Source: Candidatus Nucleicultrix amoebiphila FS5
Lineage (GTDB): Bacteria; Pseudomonadota; Alphaproteobacteria; Caedimonadales; Nucleicultricaceae
NCBI RefSeq assembly: GCF_002117145.1
Contig: NZ_CP008743.1
Coordinates: 496,001 to 560,000 of the forward strand
Length of the DNA stretch: 64,000 bases
Reading direction: 5' to 3'
A program made the translations under genes and the position numbers. This document shows positions 19,271 to 27,260 of the stretch, in pieces (position 1 is the first letter of the stretch; every line of letters starts with the position of its first letter). The notes beneath the pieces were generated by a model. The model did no database searches and was not told the DNA's origin. It worked only from the letters and a program-made list of their open reading frames with translations.

Positions 19271-19837
19271 ATGAAGATTGGTGGTAATGAAATTCGCCCC
19301 GGTAATATCATAGAACATAAGAATCGCCTTTGGGTTGCCGTAAAAATTCAACATACACAACCTGGAAAAGGTGGCGCTTACTTACAAGTAGAACTTAAAG
19401 ACATTCGTGACGGAACAAAGCTTAATGAGCGTTTTCGTTCAAGTGAATCTGTCGAACGTGTACGCCTAGACTCAAAAGAATACCAATATCTTTATGCTGA
19501 GGGCGACATGTTAACTTTTATGGATCAAGAAAATTTTGAACAGGTCACTCTGCCTAAATCATTTCTAGGGGATAGCCATCAATTCCTTAAAGACGGTATG
19601 ATGGTCGAAGTTTCTAGTTATGAAGGAGAAATTGTTGGTGTGTCTTTGCCAGATTCGGTTGTGATGCAGATTGTCGAAGCTGAGCCTGTTGTAAAAGGTC
19701 AGACTGCTTCTTCCTCTTACAAGCCTGCAATGCTAGAAAATGGCGTTCGTGTGATGGTTCCCCCTCACATTGAGGCTGGACAAAAAATTATTGTCAATAC
19801 AGCCGATGGCACCTATGTTGAGCGCGCCAAAGATTAA
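19271..19837 (+). CDS. efp: translation elongation factor P
   Basis: Relieves ribosome stalling at polyproline stretches. The 188 residues form three OB-like domains; the start [21 protein letters not shown] and the QPGKGGAY loop with the modifiable Lys (about residue 35) are typical. A closing [19 protein letters not shown]-like motif (here [15 protein letters not shown]) is the family C-terminus. The ATG is preceded by GAAGGATAGAATCC. It is divergent from ccmC and followed 28 bp later by an inositol monophosphatase gene. Confidence 0.97.
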   Translation: MKIGGNEIRPGNIIEHKNRLWVAVKIQHTQPGKGGAYLQVELKDIRDGTKLNERFRSSESVERVRLDSKEYQYLYAEGDMLTFMDQENFEQVTLPKSFLGDSHQFLKDGMMVEVSSYEGEIVGVSLPDSVVMQIVEAEPVVKGQTASSSYKPAMLENGVRVMVPPHIEAGQKIIVNTADGTYVERAKD

Positions 19838-19864
19838 CCTTATTCACGAATCAAACGAGGCACA

Positions 19865-20674
19865 ATGCAAAACCCGCGCGTAAAAGTTACAAACCCAGCA
19901 ACCCTCATGATGTGCCGTGCTGCCCTAAAAGCTGCACGTCGACTTTTAAGAGACTTTGGTGAAGTTGAACAGTTGCAAGTCTCTCAAAAGGGTCCTAAGG
20001 ACTTTGTGAGCAATGCAGATCGTCAAGCTGAGCGTACAATTCGCCAAGAGCTTGAGAAAGCGCGTCCAGACTTTGGATTTTTAATGGAAGAATCTGGAGA
20101 AATTATTGGCAAAGACAAATCTCAACGATGGATCATAGACCCCCTCGATGGCACCATGAACTTTCTTCATGGTATGCCTTATTTTTGTATTTCAATTGCC
20201 CATGAAAAAGATGGGGAAATCATTGCAGGTGTTGTGTACGACCCAGTCAGAGACGAAATGTTTTGTGCAGAAAAAGGGGCTGGGGCCTACGTTAATGAAC
20301 ATCGATTAAGAGTTTCTGCACGATCAAAATTACAAGACGCCCTGGTATGCACCGGCGCTTCGCCTTCTTATCGTAAGCAACTCATTGAAGATATCCTAAG
20401 AAATTTTGAAAACGAAGTTTCTGCCTTAAGATGGAATGGAGCAGCTGCATTGGATCTTTGCTATTTGGCTGCAGGAAGACTTGATGCCTATTGCGCTTTT
20501 GGGTTAGCGCCATGGGACATGGCAGCAGGCCTTATTATTATTAAAGAAGCTGGCGGTTATATCACGAATGCCTATGGCGAAAAATTAACTTTGGACTCTC
20601 CGACTGTTGTCGCTTCCAATCCTTATCTTCATGAAAGCCTCGTTCACTTAACTTCTTCCCTCATCAAACGTTAG
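19865..20674 (+). CDS. suhB: inositol monophosphatase family protein (SuhB-like)
   Basis: A 269-residue Mg2+-dependent sugar or inositol phosphatase. Metal-binding motifs are seen: KDFVSNADRQAE, EES (LMEESGE), the IDPLDGTMNF signature, and WDMAAGLIIIKEAGG near the C-terminus. SuhB proteins hydrolyse inositol-1-phosphate and, in E. coli, also take part in rRNA transcription; which role applies here is not clear. The close distance to efp suggests co-transcription. A hairpin overlaps its stop codon. Confidence 0.92.
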   Translation: MQNPRVKVTNPATLMMCRAALKAARRLLRDFGEVEQLQVSQKGPKDFVSNADRQAERTIRQELEKARPDFGFLMEESGEIIGKDKSQRWIIDPLDGTMNFLHGMPYFCISIAHEKDGEIIAGVVYDPVRDEMFCAEKGAGAYVNEHRLRVSARSKLQDALVCTGASPSYRKQLIEDILRNFENEVSALRWNGAAALDLCYLAAGRLDAYCAFGLAPWDMAAGLIIIKEAGGYITNAYGEKLTLDSPTVVASNPYLHESLVHLTSSLIKR

Positions 20675-20693
20675 TAAAACTATCCTAACGTTT
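20666..20693 (+). terminator. possible terminator hairpin at the suhB stop
   Basis: Perfect 9-bp arms AAACGTTAG and CTAACGTTT enclose a 10-base loop and include the suhB stop codon. No T-tract follows, so intrinsic termination is uncertain; it may instead protect the mRNA 3' end. Confidence 0.35.
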
Positions 20694-20820
20694 GAGAGTA
20701 AAAGCACACTATAAGCATTTAGCGCATTCTAGGATATCCATGGTAATCCATAATTTCTTTTTATCTTAAGATCATTTATACTAAGTTATAATTTTAATAC
20801 TAAAAAAGATTAAAGATCTT

Positions 20821-22479
20821 ATGGCCCCAATACTTTTTTCAATAGGGATGGCATTTCTTTTTCCAAAAGGGTTTCAAAAACTCACATCCAGCCTATGGAT
20901 ACTTTTTATAGTTCTTGCCTGCACTGCAGTGGTCTTCTTTGGGGGGGGGACTAAGCTCGCTTATACTCATGCATTCTATATTCCCATTGTTCTCGCCGGC
21001 ATCTCTTTTAACTCCGTTGGAGGACTTATAATTGGCATGCTATCGGGGTTTATTTTAGGCCCGTGGATGCCAGCAGATATTGCTGCAAACCAAATGCAGC
21101 CGTTAGAGTCATGGGTTGTTCGTCTCTTTTTCTTTACTTTAATTGGCGGAATCGTTGGTTATGGTTGCCAAGTTTTAAAGTCATTTTTGCTTGAGGTGAA
21201 GAAAAAATTACTCACAGATCCCATCACAGAGTTGCCCAACTTAAAGGGATTAGAAGATCTCGTAGAACGACAAGGATTAACCAATAGAAAATACGCCATC
21301 GTTGTTTTGCATGTCGACCATCTTAAGTATATTGTTCGAGCTCTTGGGCAAGCATCCGTTGAAGAAATTCTACGTCAGATTCGTTATCAATTAACTCCCC
21401 ATCTCAATTCATTGGCTTTTCCAATACTGTTAGACCAGGAGAGCTTTGCTCTTTTTATCTATCAAGATACGGATGTTCCCAAAGTAATTGAAACTTGTCG
21501 ACATCTGATCAAAAATGAATTTATTATTGAATCAATCCCTATTTTCACTGAATTTAATTATGGCGTTGCTTTTAAAGAAGCTGATGATCATATTTTAGAC
21601 GTCGTCCGGAAAGCAAAACTGGCAGCTGAAAAGTCCAAAAGATTCAGTGCTCCTTATTCGATCTTTCAAAAAGAAGACGATAGTTATAGCAAACGTAACT
21701 TGCAGCTTATTCATGACTTGAGTCACACAATAGGAAACAAAAAACTTCAGCTCTTCTATCAACCCAAAATCGACCTTAAGACAGGTGCCATTATTGGTGT
21801 TGAGGCCCTTTCACGATGGAATCACCCTCAGTTCGGTGCTATCCCTCCCAATGAGTTTATCAATCTCATTGAAGGCACTCTCTTAATTAATAACTATACC
21901 AAATGGATGATTCATTCAGCCCTCAAACAAGTTTCTCAGTGGCATAAAAATGGACTGAAGCTTCAAATCGCTCTTAACTTCTCTATGAAGAACTTTTATG
22001 ACCCTTCTGTTTTGCAAGAATTACATGCAACGCGAAGAAATCTCGGCATTCCGCCTGAAAGCATTGAAATTGAAGTCACAGAGAATGCCGTCGCCTCTAA
22101 CATTAAAACCGTCGCCGATATCCTTGCTACTCTTAGGGACACGGGCATTAAAATCGCCGTCGACGATTTTGGAACGGGACAATCCTCATTGCAGTATCTT
22201 TTTGAGCTTCCCATTGATACAATTAAAATTGATAAAATCTTTATTGATCAAATGATCACAAATTCGGCTGCTGAAGCTATTGTTCGTAGCGCCGTACTTC
22301 TTGCTCATGAGCTCAATCTTCAGGCTGTTGCTGAAGGAGTGGAATCAGAAAAGGAGCTTAGATTCCTGCAAAAAATTGGCTGTGACCAAGGACAAGGCTA
22401 CTTCTTTGCCAAACCAATGACCGCTGAATTTTTAACGCAATGGATTTCCGCCAGAGAGTCACAAAACGCGAAGTCCTAA
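20821..22479 (+). CDS. membrane-bound c-di-GMP phosphodiesterase with degenerate GGDEF and intact EAL domain
   Basis: A 552-residue signalling protein. Residues 1-125 hold about four hydrophobic segments (MASE-like sensor). A GGDEF-like domain (about 140-275, DPITELPNLKGLE) follows, but the catalytic signature is replaced by DQESF, so no cyclase activity is expected. The C-terminal EAL domain (about 295-545) keeps GVEALSRW, NFS, EIEVTEN, VDDFGTGQSS, IKIDKIFI and AEGVE, so it should hydrolyse c-di-GMP. The degenerate domain may bind GTP or c-di-GMP as a regulator. There is only a weak Shine-Dalgarno at the ATG. In this genome it likely affects the switch between motile and non-motile state. 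Confidence 0.9.
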   Translation: MAPILFSIGMAFLFPKGFQKLTSSLWILFIVLACTAVVFFGGGTKLAYTHAFYIPIVLAGISFNSVGGLIIGMLSGFILGPWMPADIAANQMQPLESWVVRLFFFTLIGGIVGYGCQVLKSFLLEVKKKLLTDPITELPNLKGLEDLVERQGLTNRKYAIVVLHVDHLKYIVRALGQASVEEILRQIRYQLTPHLNSLAFPILLDQESFALFIYQDTDVPKVIETCRHLIKNEFIIESIPIFTEFNYGVAFKEADDHILDVVRKAKLAAEKSKRFSAPYSIFQKEDDSYSKRNLQLIHDLSHTIGNKKLQLFYQPKIDLKTGAIIGVEALSRWNHPQFGAIPPNEFINLIEGTLLINNYTKWMIHSALKQVSQWHKNGLKLQIALNFSMKNFYDPSVLQELHATRRNLGIPPESIEIEVTENAVASNIKTVADILATLRDTGIKIAVDDFGTGQSSLQYLFELPIDTIKIDKIFIDQMITNSAAEAIVRSAVLLAHELNLQAVAEGVESEKELRFLQKIGCDQGQGYFFAKPMTAEFLTQWISARESQNAKS

Positions 22480-22613
22480 TATCCCTTAAAAACAGGCATT
22501 TTTACAACATTGATTCTAAAATAATAGTAATAATTAAAAAAATAATTTGACAATATTAAAAAAAATATCAATTAGTACTATGCATAGATGTTAAAAGGTA
22601 AAAATCACAACAC

Positions 22614-23945
22614 ATGAATTTCTCTGATCTCGGGCTAGGTCCTAAGACCCTACAAGGTATTGAATTAGCTGGTTATAATTCACCCACCCCAATACAAAGT
22701 CAAGTTATCCCTCTTGTGTTAAAGCGCCACGATTTATTTGGCTGCGCACAAACAGGTACTGGCAAAACAGCTTCTTATACGCTTCCTATTCTTCATATTT
22801 TGGAGAATGGACGTCAAAGAGCCCGTATGCCCCGTGTTTTGGTTTTAGCTCCTACCCGTGAGCTCGCTCAACAGGTTGAACAGAGCTTTACGCAATATGG
22901 AACGTTCCACGGCTTTAAAAACGTTACCCTGATTGGGGGAGAATCTATTTACGAGCAAGAAAAGCGTCTTTCCAAAGGTCCCGACATTCTTATTGCAACG
23001 CCGGGTCGTTTGTTAGATCTTTTTGAACGTGGACGCATCATGCCCCATGCTATTGAAGTGTTGGTTATTGATGAAGCAGACCGCATGCTCGACATGGGTT
23101 TTATCCCAGATGTTGAAAAAATCCTTGGTCTCTTGTCAAAGAATTGCCAAACTTTACTGTTCTCAGCAACTTTTTCTGAAGAAATTAAAAAAATTGCTCA
23201 AAAATTTCTCAAAAACCCTGATGAGATCTTTATTTCACGCTCTTCCAAGACGGCCGAAACTGTCGAACATTTTGCCGTAAAAGCTGAAGATGCTAACAAA
23301 CGTAATATTCTAAAAGCCCTTATTGATAAAGAAAATCCAAAATCTTCCATTATTTTTTGTAATCGTAAAAAAGATATTTCCGCACTTTGCACTTTCTTAA
23401 AGCGTGCAAAGCTTAGCACAGCACCACTCCATGGGGATTTGACACAATCTGTACGTACAAAGACCCTCGAAGAATTTAAGTCTGGGAAGATTCGCTTTCT
23501 TGTTGCAAGCGATGTTGCTGCCCGTGGCTTAGATATTGATGACATAGACGTTGTCTTCAATTTTGATGTCCCCAATAACGCCGAAGAGTATGTACACCGT
23601 ATTGGTAGAACTGGTCGTGCTGGCAGGAAAGGAAAAGCTTTTACATTCATGAGTGAAAAAGAAATTAAGTTATTTAAAGCAATCGAAAGTTTAATTAAGA
23701 CAAAGATTCCTTTCTTTGAAGTGCTGTCTGAAGAAGATAAGAAGCCTGAAATGATCAAGACACCAAAAAGTGACTCTCTTCCACAGCAACCTTCTAAGCC
23801 TATTCAATCGGCACCAACAAAGCATCAGAAACCAAGACACCCAAACAAAGGTCCGATCATTGTCGGCTTTGGCAATGAGATTCCAAAATTCATGATGCAT
23901 GATCTTCATATCCCTGAAAGTCACGACTCTAAGGCGATTGTTTAA
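22614..23945 (+). CDS. DEAD-box RNA helicase, RhlE-like
   Basis: ATP-dependent RNA helicase of 443 residues. All core motifs are present: Q-motif (PTPIQSQVIP), AQTGTGKT, PTRELAQQ, TPGRLLD, VIDEADRMLDMGF, SAT, ARGLDIDDIDVV and HRIGRTGRAGR. A basic, proline-rich tail (about 380-425, KPIQSAPTKHQKPRHPNKG) follows, as in RhlE/RhlB types involved in ribosome assembly and mRNA decay. The gene is preceded by a very AT-rich leader. A tRNA gene follows 70 bp later on the same strand. Confidence 0.95.
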   Translation: MNFSDLGLGPKTLQGIELAGYNSPTPIQSQVIPLVLKRHDLFGCAQTGTGKTASYTLPILHILENGRQRARMPRVLVLAPTRELAQQVEQSFTQYGTFHGFKNVTLIGGESIYEQEKRLSKGPDILIATPGRLLDLFERGRIMPHAIEVLVIDEADRMLDMGFIPDVEKILGLLSKNCQTLLFSATFSEEIKKIAQKFLKNPDEIFISRSSKTAETVEHFAVKAEDANKRNILKALIDKENPKSSIIFCNRKKDISALCTFLKRAKLSTAPLHGDLTQSVRTKTLEEFKSGKIRFLVASDVAARGLDIDDIDVVFNFDVPNNAEEYVHRIGRTGRAGRKGKAFTFMSEKEIKLFKAIESLIKTKIPFFEVLSEEDKKPEMIKTPKSDSLPQQPSKPIQSAPTKHQKPRHPNKGPIIVGFGNEIPKFMMHDLHIPESHDSKAIV

Positions 23946-24014
23946 AATTTATAGGATTCTTCTGCATATATCGCTTGATTTTTGCAGTCATTGTGGTTAA
24001 ACGTCTTGTCATTG

Positions 24015-24090
24015 GTCCCCATCGTCTAGTGGCCTAGGACACCGCCCTTTCACGGCGGCAACACGGGTTCGAATCCCGTTGGGGACGCCA
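24015..24090 (+). tRNA. tRNA-Glu (anticodon UUC)
   Basis: A full 76-base cloverleaf: acceptor stem GTCCCCA pairing with TGGGGAC, anticodon stem CCGCC/GGCGG with loop CTTTCAC (anticodon TTC), T-arm ACGGGTTCGAATCCCGT, and encoded CCA. It is nearly identical to the tRNA-Glu on the other strand at 26424-26499, differing at the anticodon first base. Confidence 0.98.
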
Positions 24091-24112
24091 CCTCAATTGA
24101 ACGCACATATTT

Positions 24113-24388
24113 ATGACTGAGTATATCAATATTGCTGAAGTCATAGGCCATTTAGCAGGTTCCCTTACGACAGCCGCATTCCTCCCCCAAGCGATTAAAG
24201 TTTTTAAAACTAAGCGAACGCAAGATATCTCATTATTGATGTATATTATCCTGTGTTTAGGCGTTGGGTGCTGGTTCGCCTATGGGGTGATGATCAACGC
24301 TCTGCCCGTCATGATCGCCAATGGTCTTACCCTTGTCCTCGCCGCCAGCATTCTGGTCTTTAAACTCGTTTCGGAAAAAGAGAAGTAA
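24113..24388 (+). CDS. SemiSWEET/PQ-loop family sugar transporter
   Basis: A 91-residue protein with three membrane helices, the half-size unit that dimerises to make a SWEET-like facilitator. The PQ motif appears in the first helix (TTAAFLPQAIKVFKTKRTQDIS) and the family YIILCLGVGCWFAYGV second helix is present. It may move small sugars such as sucrose or glucose down a gradient. The end of the gene coincides with the start of a truncated antitoxin reading frame, so its 3' edge lies at a rearrangement junction. The protein itself appears complete. Confidence 0.88.
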   Translation: MTEYINIAEVIGHLAGSLTTAAFLPQAIKVFKTKRTQDISLLMYIILCLGVGCWFAYGVMINALPVMIANGLTLVLAASILVFKLVSEKEK

Positions 24389-24528
24389 GCCAGGCAGTGT
24401 TTGCCTACTATTTGAACGTCTCGAAAGATTCTGTCAGTCAATGGGAACGCGGAGAAAAAAAGCCCGCAGGACCTTCTTTGAAACTGCTCTCTTTGGTGGA
24501 AAAGAAGGGTCTATCCGCCATCGCTTGA
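24385..24528 (+). pseudogene. HigA/XRE-type antitoxin remnant (C-terminal part only)
   Basis: Reading from 24385 gives VSQAVFAYYLNVSKDSVSQW followed by ERGEKKPAGPSLKLLSLVEK and KGLSAIA then a stop. This is the C-terminal half of the helix-turn-helix of a HigA/NadS-like antitoxin (family pattern SQAxFAxxLNV...VSQWERGEKxPxGxSLKLL). No start codon or N-terminal half is present: the frame runs into the SemiSWEET gene, whose stop overlaps its first codons. No toxin gene lies next to it. It is a relic of a toxin-antitoxin locus next to the tRNA-Glu fragment. Confidence 0.8.
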
Positions 24529-24581
24529 ATCATTCAACCAGAATGAATAACAACCAACTTCTTTTTGAAGACAGTGACTTG

Positions 24582-24627
24582 ATTGGCATCCCCAACGGGA
24601 GTCGAACCCGTGTTGCCGCTGGGAGAG
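24582..24627 (-). repeat. partial tRNA-Glu (3' part), probable attachment-site duplicate
   Basis: Over about 46 bases this matches the 3' part of the intact minus-strand tRNA-Glu (26421-26466) with four or five differences, in the same orientation, including the T-arm and the CCA end; similarity also continues some 25 bases past the CCA end. The 5' half of the tRNA is missing. This is the layout left by integration into a tRNA 3' end: intact gene at one end, 3' fragment at the other. Confidence 0.8.
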
Positions 24628-24642
24628 AAAAGGAGCGTTTTG

Positions 24643-24851
24643 TAATCAAAATTCATAAAAAATAGCTTTTGTAATCGTTTTTCACAATCTATAATCAAAA
24701 TTCATAAAAAATTGTTTTTATAAACGTTTTTCATAGATTGTAAGCATTTTTCATGATAATGTCGAATTTATTAGAAACATAAAAAAACTAAGTATTTTTC
24801 ATGGAAATTGATAATTATAAGCGTTTTTCACACCCTGTAAGTATTTTTCAT
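24643..24851 (+). repeat. phased array of eight 15-bp repeats (consensus GTAAGYRTTTTTCAT)
   Basis: Copies begin at 24643, 24671, 24691, 24720, 24740, 24788, 24817 and 24837. The steps are 28, 20, 29, 20, 48, 29 and 20 bases, i.e. a higher-order unit of 48-49 bases holding two repeats, with one position (near 24769) lost. The last copies cover the first codons of the fic frame, and the fic ATG at 24801 lies inside one copy. Copies at 24643 and 24691 have AAAAT in place of TTTTT. A 16-bp perfect palindrome with core GGAAGAGCTCTTCC (24851-24866) follows directly. An operator or iteron-like binding array is the simplest reading. Confidence 0.75.
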
Positions 24852-26357
24852 GGAAGAGCTCTTCCAACAATGGATGGTTCTTTAGCAGGGTATGCGGCTT
24901 TGGTTCATGCTTATGATTTGAAGACACCTTTACCTGAACATCTCTGTTTTATCAGTCGTCAGCATAAACGGTATAAAGTTGAGGGTTGGGAAGTCTATAC
25001 ATTAAGGCATAAGCCAAAACCATCCCTCGTAGGGCATCTTACTTTTGCTTTAAAGTATGAAGGAATTGATCTTGCCATTCTCAATACGCTTTTTCAAAAA
25101 ATCCAACCTACTGAACTTGAAGGTTGGGTTAAATCTGAACCTAACAGTCGCTACAGTCGCCGGGTTTGGTTTCTCTATGAATGGCTTACAGGGAAAAAAC
25201 TCAACATTCCCGATATTGAAAGGGGAAATTTCTTTGCTGTTGTTGATATAAAACTCCAATTTGGTGGAGCTTCTGAACTTTCCAAAAGACATCGCGTGAA
25301 TAATAACCTTCCTGGGACTCAAGATTTTTGTCCTTTGGTGAGACGCACAGAAAAGCTCCAACATTTTTTAGATCTTAATTTAAGCGAGACAGCCTATACG
25401 AAAACAGGAAACATTCATCCTGATGTGTTGTCTAGAGCTGCAGCTTTTCTCCTTCTCAAAGATTCGAGAGCTTCTTTTGCCATAGAAGGAGAAACGCCAC
25501 CTCACAGTCGTACAGAGCGATGGGGACGCGCCATTGCTCAAGCAGGATTCGTACCTCTTTCTCTAGAAGAACTCTTGCGTTTACAAGAGATTGTAATAGA
25601 GGACAAGCGTTTTGTTAAACTTGGTCTTCGAGAAGAAGGAGGTTTTATAGGCGTTCATGAGAGATCAACACAAAGGCCTTTGCCAGATCATATTTCTGCT
25701 CGATGGCAAGATCTCTCCATACTTATGAAGGGAATGATAGACTCTTATCAGAAGCTTAATAAGAAGGGTTTAATTGATGCGCCTATCCTTGCGGCTGTTA
25801 TAGCTTTTGGGTTTGTATTTATTCACCCTTTTGTCGATGGTAATGGACGCATACACCGCTACCTTATTCATCATGTGCTTGCTGATCTTGACTTTACTCC
25901 TAAGGAGATAGTTTTTCCTGTGTCGACAGTTATTTTGAAACGCATAGATGACTATCGACGTGTTCTTGAATCATATTCTCGTCCTCGACTTGAGTTCATT
26001 GATTGGAGGCCCACAGAAAACGGAAATGTAGAAATTCTTAACGAAACAATAGATTTGTATCGATATTTTGATGCTACAAAAATGGCGGAATTTCTTTATG
26101 AATGTATACAAGAAACAATAGAGAAAATTCTCCCAGAAGAGATCAATTATCTTGAAATGTATGACCAAATGAAAAAAAATATTAATGAACTTTTTGATAT
26201 GCCAGATCATTTAGCTGATTTATTGATTCATTTTTTAGAACAAAATCAGGGAAAACTTTCTAAACGTGCAAGAGAAAAAGAATTCAAAGCTTTATCTAAG
26301 AAGGAATGTCAACAGCTTGAAGAGCTTTATGCCAAGGTATTTAAAGATACAGATTGA
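24801..26357 (+). CDS. Fic domain protein (AMPylase-type) with N-terminal inhibitory motif
   Basis: A 518-residue Fic protein expected to transfer AMP (or a related nucleotide group) to hydroxyl side chains of a target. The catalytic loop HPFVDGNGRIHR is complete (from about residue 344), and the inhibitory helix motif SFAIEGE (about 224-230) fits class II Fic, where Glu blocks ATP until relieved. The N-terminal half (SLAGYAALVHAYDL, HLTFALKYEGIDL, YSRRVWFLYEWLTG, NNLPGT) is that of a widespread chromosomal Fic family. The start is uncertain: 24801 lies in the repeat array, and an in-frame ATG at 24870 is possible. It is the only intact gene between the two tRNA-Glu sequences. Confidence 0.92.
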   Translation: MEIDNYKRFSHPVSIFHGRALPTMDGSLAGYAALVHAYDLKTPLPEHLCFISRQHKRYKVEGWEVYTLRHKPKPSLVGHLTFALKYEGIDLAILNTLFQKIQPTELEGWVKSEPNSRYSRRVWFLYEWLTGKKLNIPDIERGNFFAVVDIKLQFGGASELSKRHRVNNNLPGTQDFCPLVRRTEKLQHFLDLNLSETAYTKTGNIHPDVLSRAAAFLLLKDSRASFAIEGETPPHSRTERWGRAIAQAGFVPLSLEELLRLQEIVIEDKRFVKLGLREEGGFIGVHERSTQRPLPDHISARWQDLSILMKGMIDSYQKLNKKGLIDAPILAAVIAFGFVFIHPFVDGNGRIHRYLIHHVLADLDFTPKEIVFPVSTVILKRIDDYRRVLESYSRPRLEFIDWRPTENGNVEILNETIDLYRYFDATKMAEFLYECIQETIEKILPEEINYLEMYDQMKKNINELFDMPDHLADLLIHFLEQNQGKLSKRAREKEFKALSKKECQQLEELYAKVFKDTD

Positions 26358-26423
26358 GGATCTTTACATTTAAAGGAAAAGTTCGAGAAAAATCTTTTTC
26401 TATTTTGACAAGGCTGATTTGAT

Positions 26424-26499
26424 TGGCGTCCCCAACGGGATTCGAACCCGTGTTGCCGCCGTGAGAGGGCGGTGTCCTAGGCCACTAGACGATGGGGAC
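26424..26499 (-). tRNA. tRNA-Glu (anticodon CUC)
   Basis: Complete 76-base cloverleaf on the minus strand with acceptor GTCCCCA/TGGGGAC, anticodon stem CCGCC/GGCGG, loop CTCTCAC (anticodon CTC) and encoded CCA. It is a near-copy of the plus-strand tRNA-Glu(UUC) 2.3 kb away. Its 3' end faces the fic gene and is the inferred integration site. Confidence 0.97.
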
Positions 26500-26575
26500 C
26501 TTCGCGAACGGTTGGAACCTATCTGAAGTCTTCATAATTATCAAGCGTCAATTATCTTACAACGTTACACTCTTG

Positions 26576-27247
26576 TTAGAGAAACTCTTCCATAGGCTGA
26601 TAACGAATCGCTCTGAGAACAATTTGTCGATGAGGCGTTTCCAACTTTTTGGTCGCAAAAATGTATTCTATTTCTGTGCGTGTATCTGATCTTTTTTGTG
26701 GAGTTTTCTTATCAAACAAGGCCGTTTCCCCATAACTGTCTATAAAAGACTTCAAAAAAGCCTTTGGCTTTACTTTACCTGCAGCACTTTTAAAACTGAT
26801 TTTATATCCTGTATCCGCGCTTATATAAGAGGTCTCCACATCACCATAATCAAACTCTATAATGCTCAAGATCCCTTTATAATGGGTAGGATCCGTAAAA
26901 CCGTTGCCTGTGACATAGGCAATTTCACGCTTAAGAATGGTTTCCACCGCAGCATCGTCACTTAAAAATAAATCGCTCACTTCCTTTAGCGTTAAAGGCG
27001 GAAACTTTGCCTTTTCAACTTCTGGATTATTTGTGGCCGCAAAATGGATGTTTGTGAAAGTATTTACTACTGGTGTTATATACCCCATCAGGGAATTAAC
27101 TGCTGAATTCTTAGGCTTATGTGTTGATGCCAAAGAAGTGTTTGGGTCGTCTTTCTTTTCTAAATTCACCTGATTCTCGGACGCTTGCGCACCATAAGCC
27201 CCCATACAGAAAGCAACCAAGCAAACTGCAACACTATATTTTAGCAT
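26576..27247 (-). CDS. exported protein of unknown function (223 aa)
   Basis: The protein starts with a clear Sec signal peptide (MLKYSVAVCLVAFCMGAYGAQA, cleavage after about residue 22). The ATG at 27247 has AAAGGA ten bases upstream; the frame stays open upstream inside the antiporter gene, but the signal peptide decides the start. The mature part is polar at first and then shows PLTLKEVSDLFLSDDAAVETIL and a basic C-terminal domain with RQIVLRAIRYQPMEEFL. I recognise no family. It lies 13 bp after the antiporter gene and may be co-transcribed with it. A periplasmic or secreted location is inferred. Confidence 0.75.
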   Translation of the reverse strand: MLKYSVAVCLVAFCMGAYGAQASENQVNLEKKDDPNTSLASTHKPKNSAVNSLMGYITPVVNTFTNIHFAATNNPEVEKAKFPPLTLKEVSDLFLSDDAAVETILKREIAYVTGNGFTDPTHYKGILSIIEFDYGDVETSYISADTGYKISFKSAAGKVKPKAFLKSFIDSYGETALFDKKTPQKRSDTRTEIEYIFATKKLETPHRQIVLRAIRYQPMEEFL

Positions 27248-27260
27248 AGCTGAATCCTTT

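Noticed and set aside
24321-24665. Plus-strand frame spanning the SemiSWEET end, the antitoxin remnant and the tRNA fragment
   Set aside because: Wrong frame for both the SemiSWEET gene and the antitoxin remnant, and it crosses the tRNA fragment; not a gene.
24643-24851. Repeat array as a CRISPR
   Set aside because: Units are only 15 bp, gaps are 5-14 bp (33 bp once) and themselves partly repeated, and no cas genes are present.
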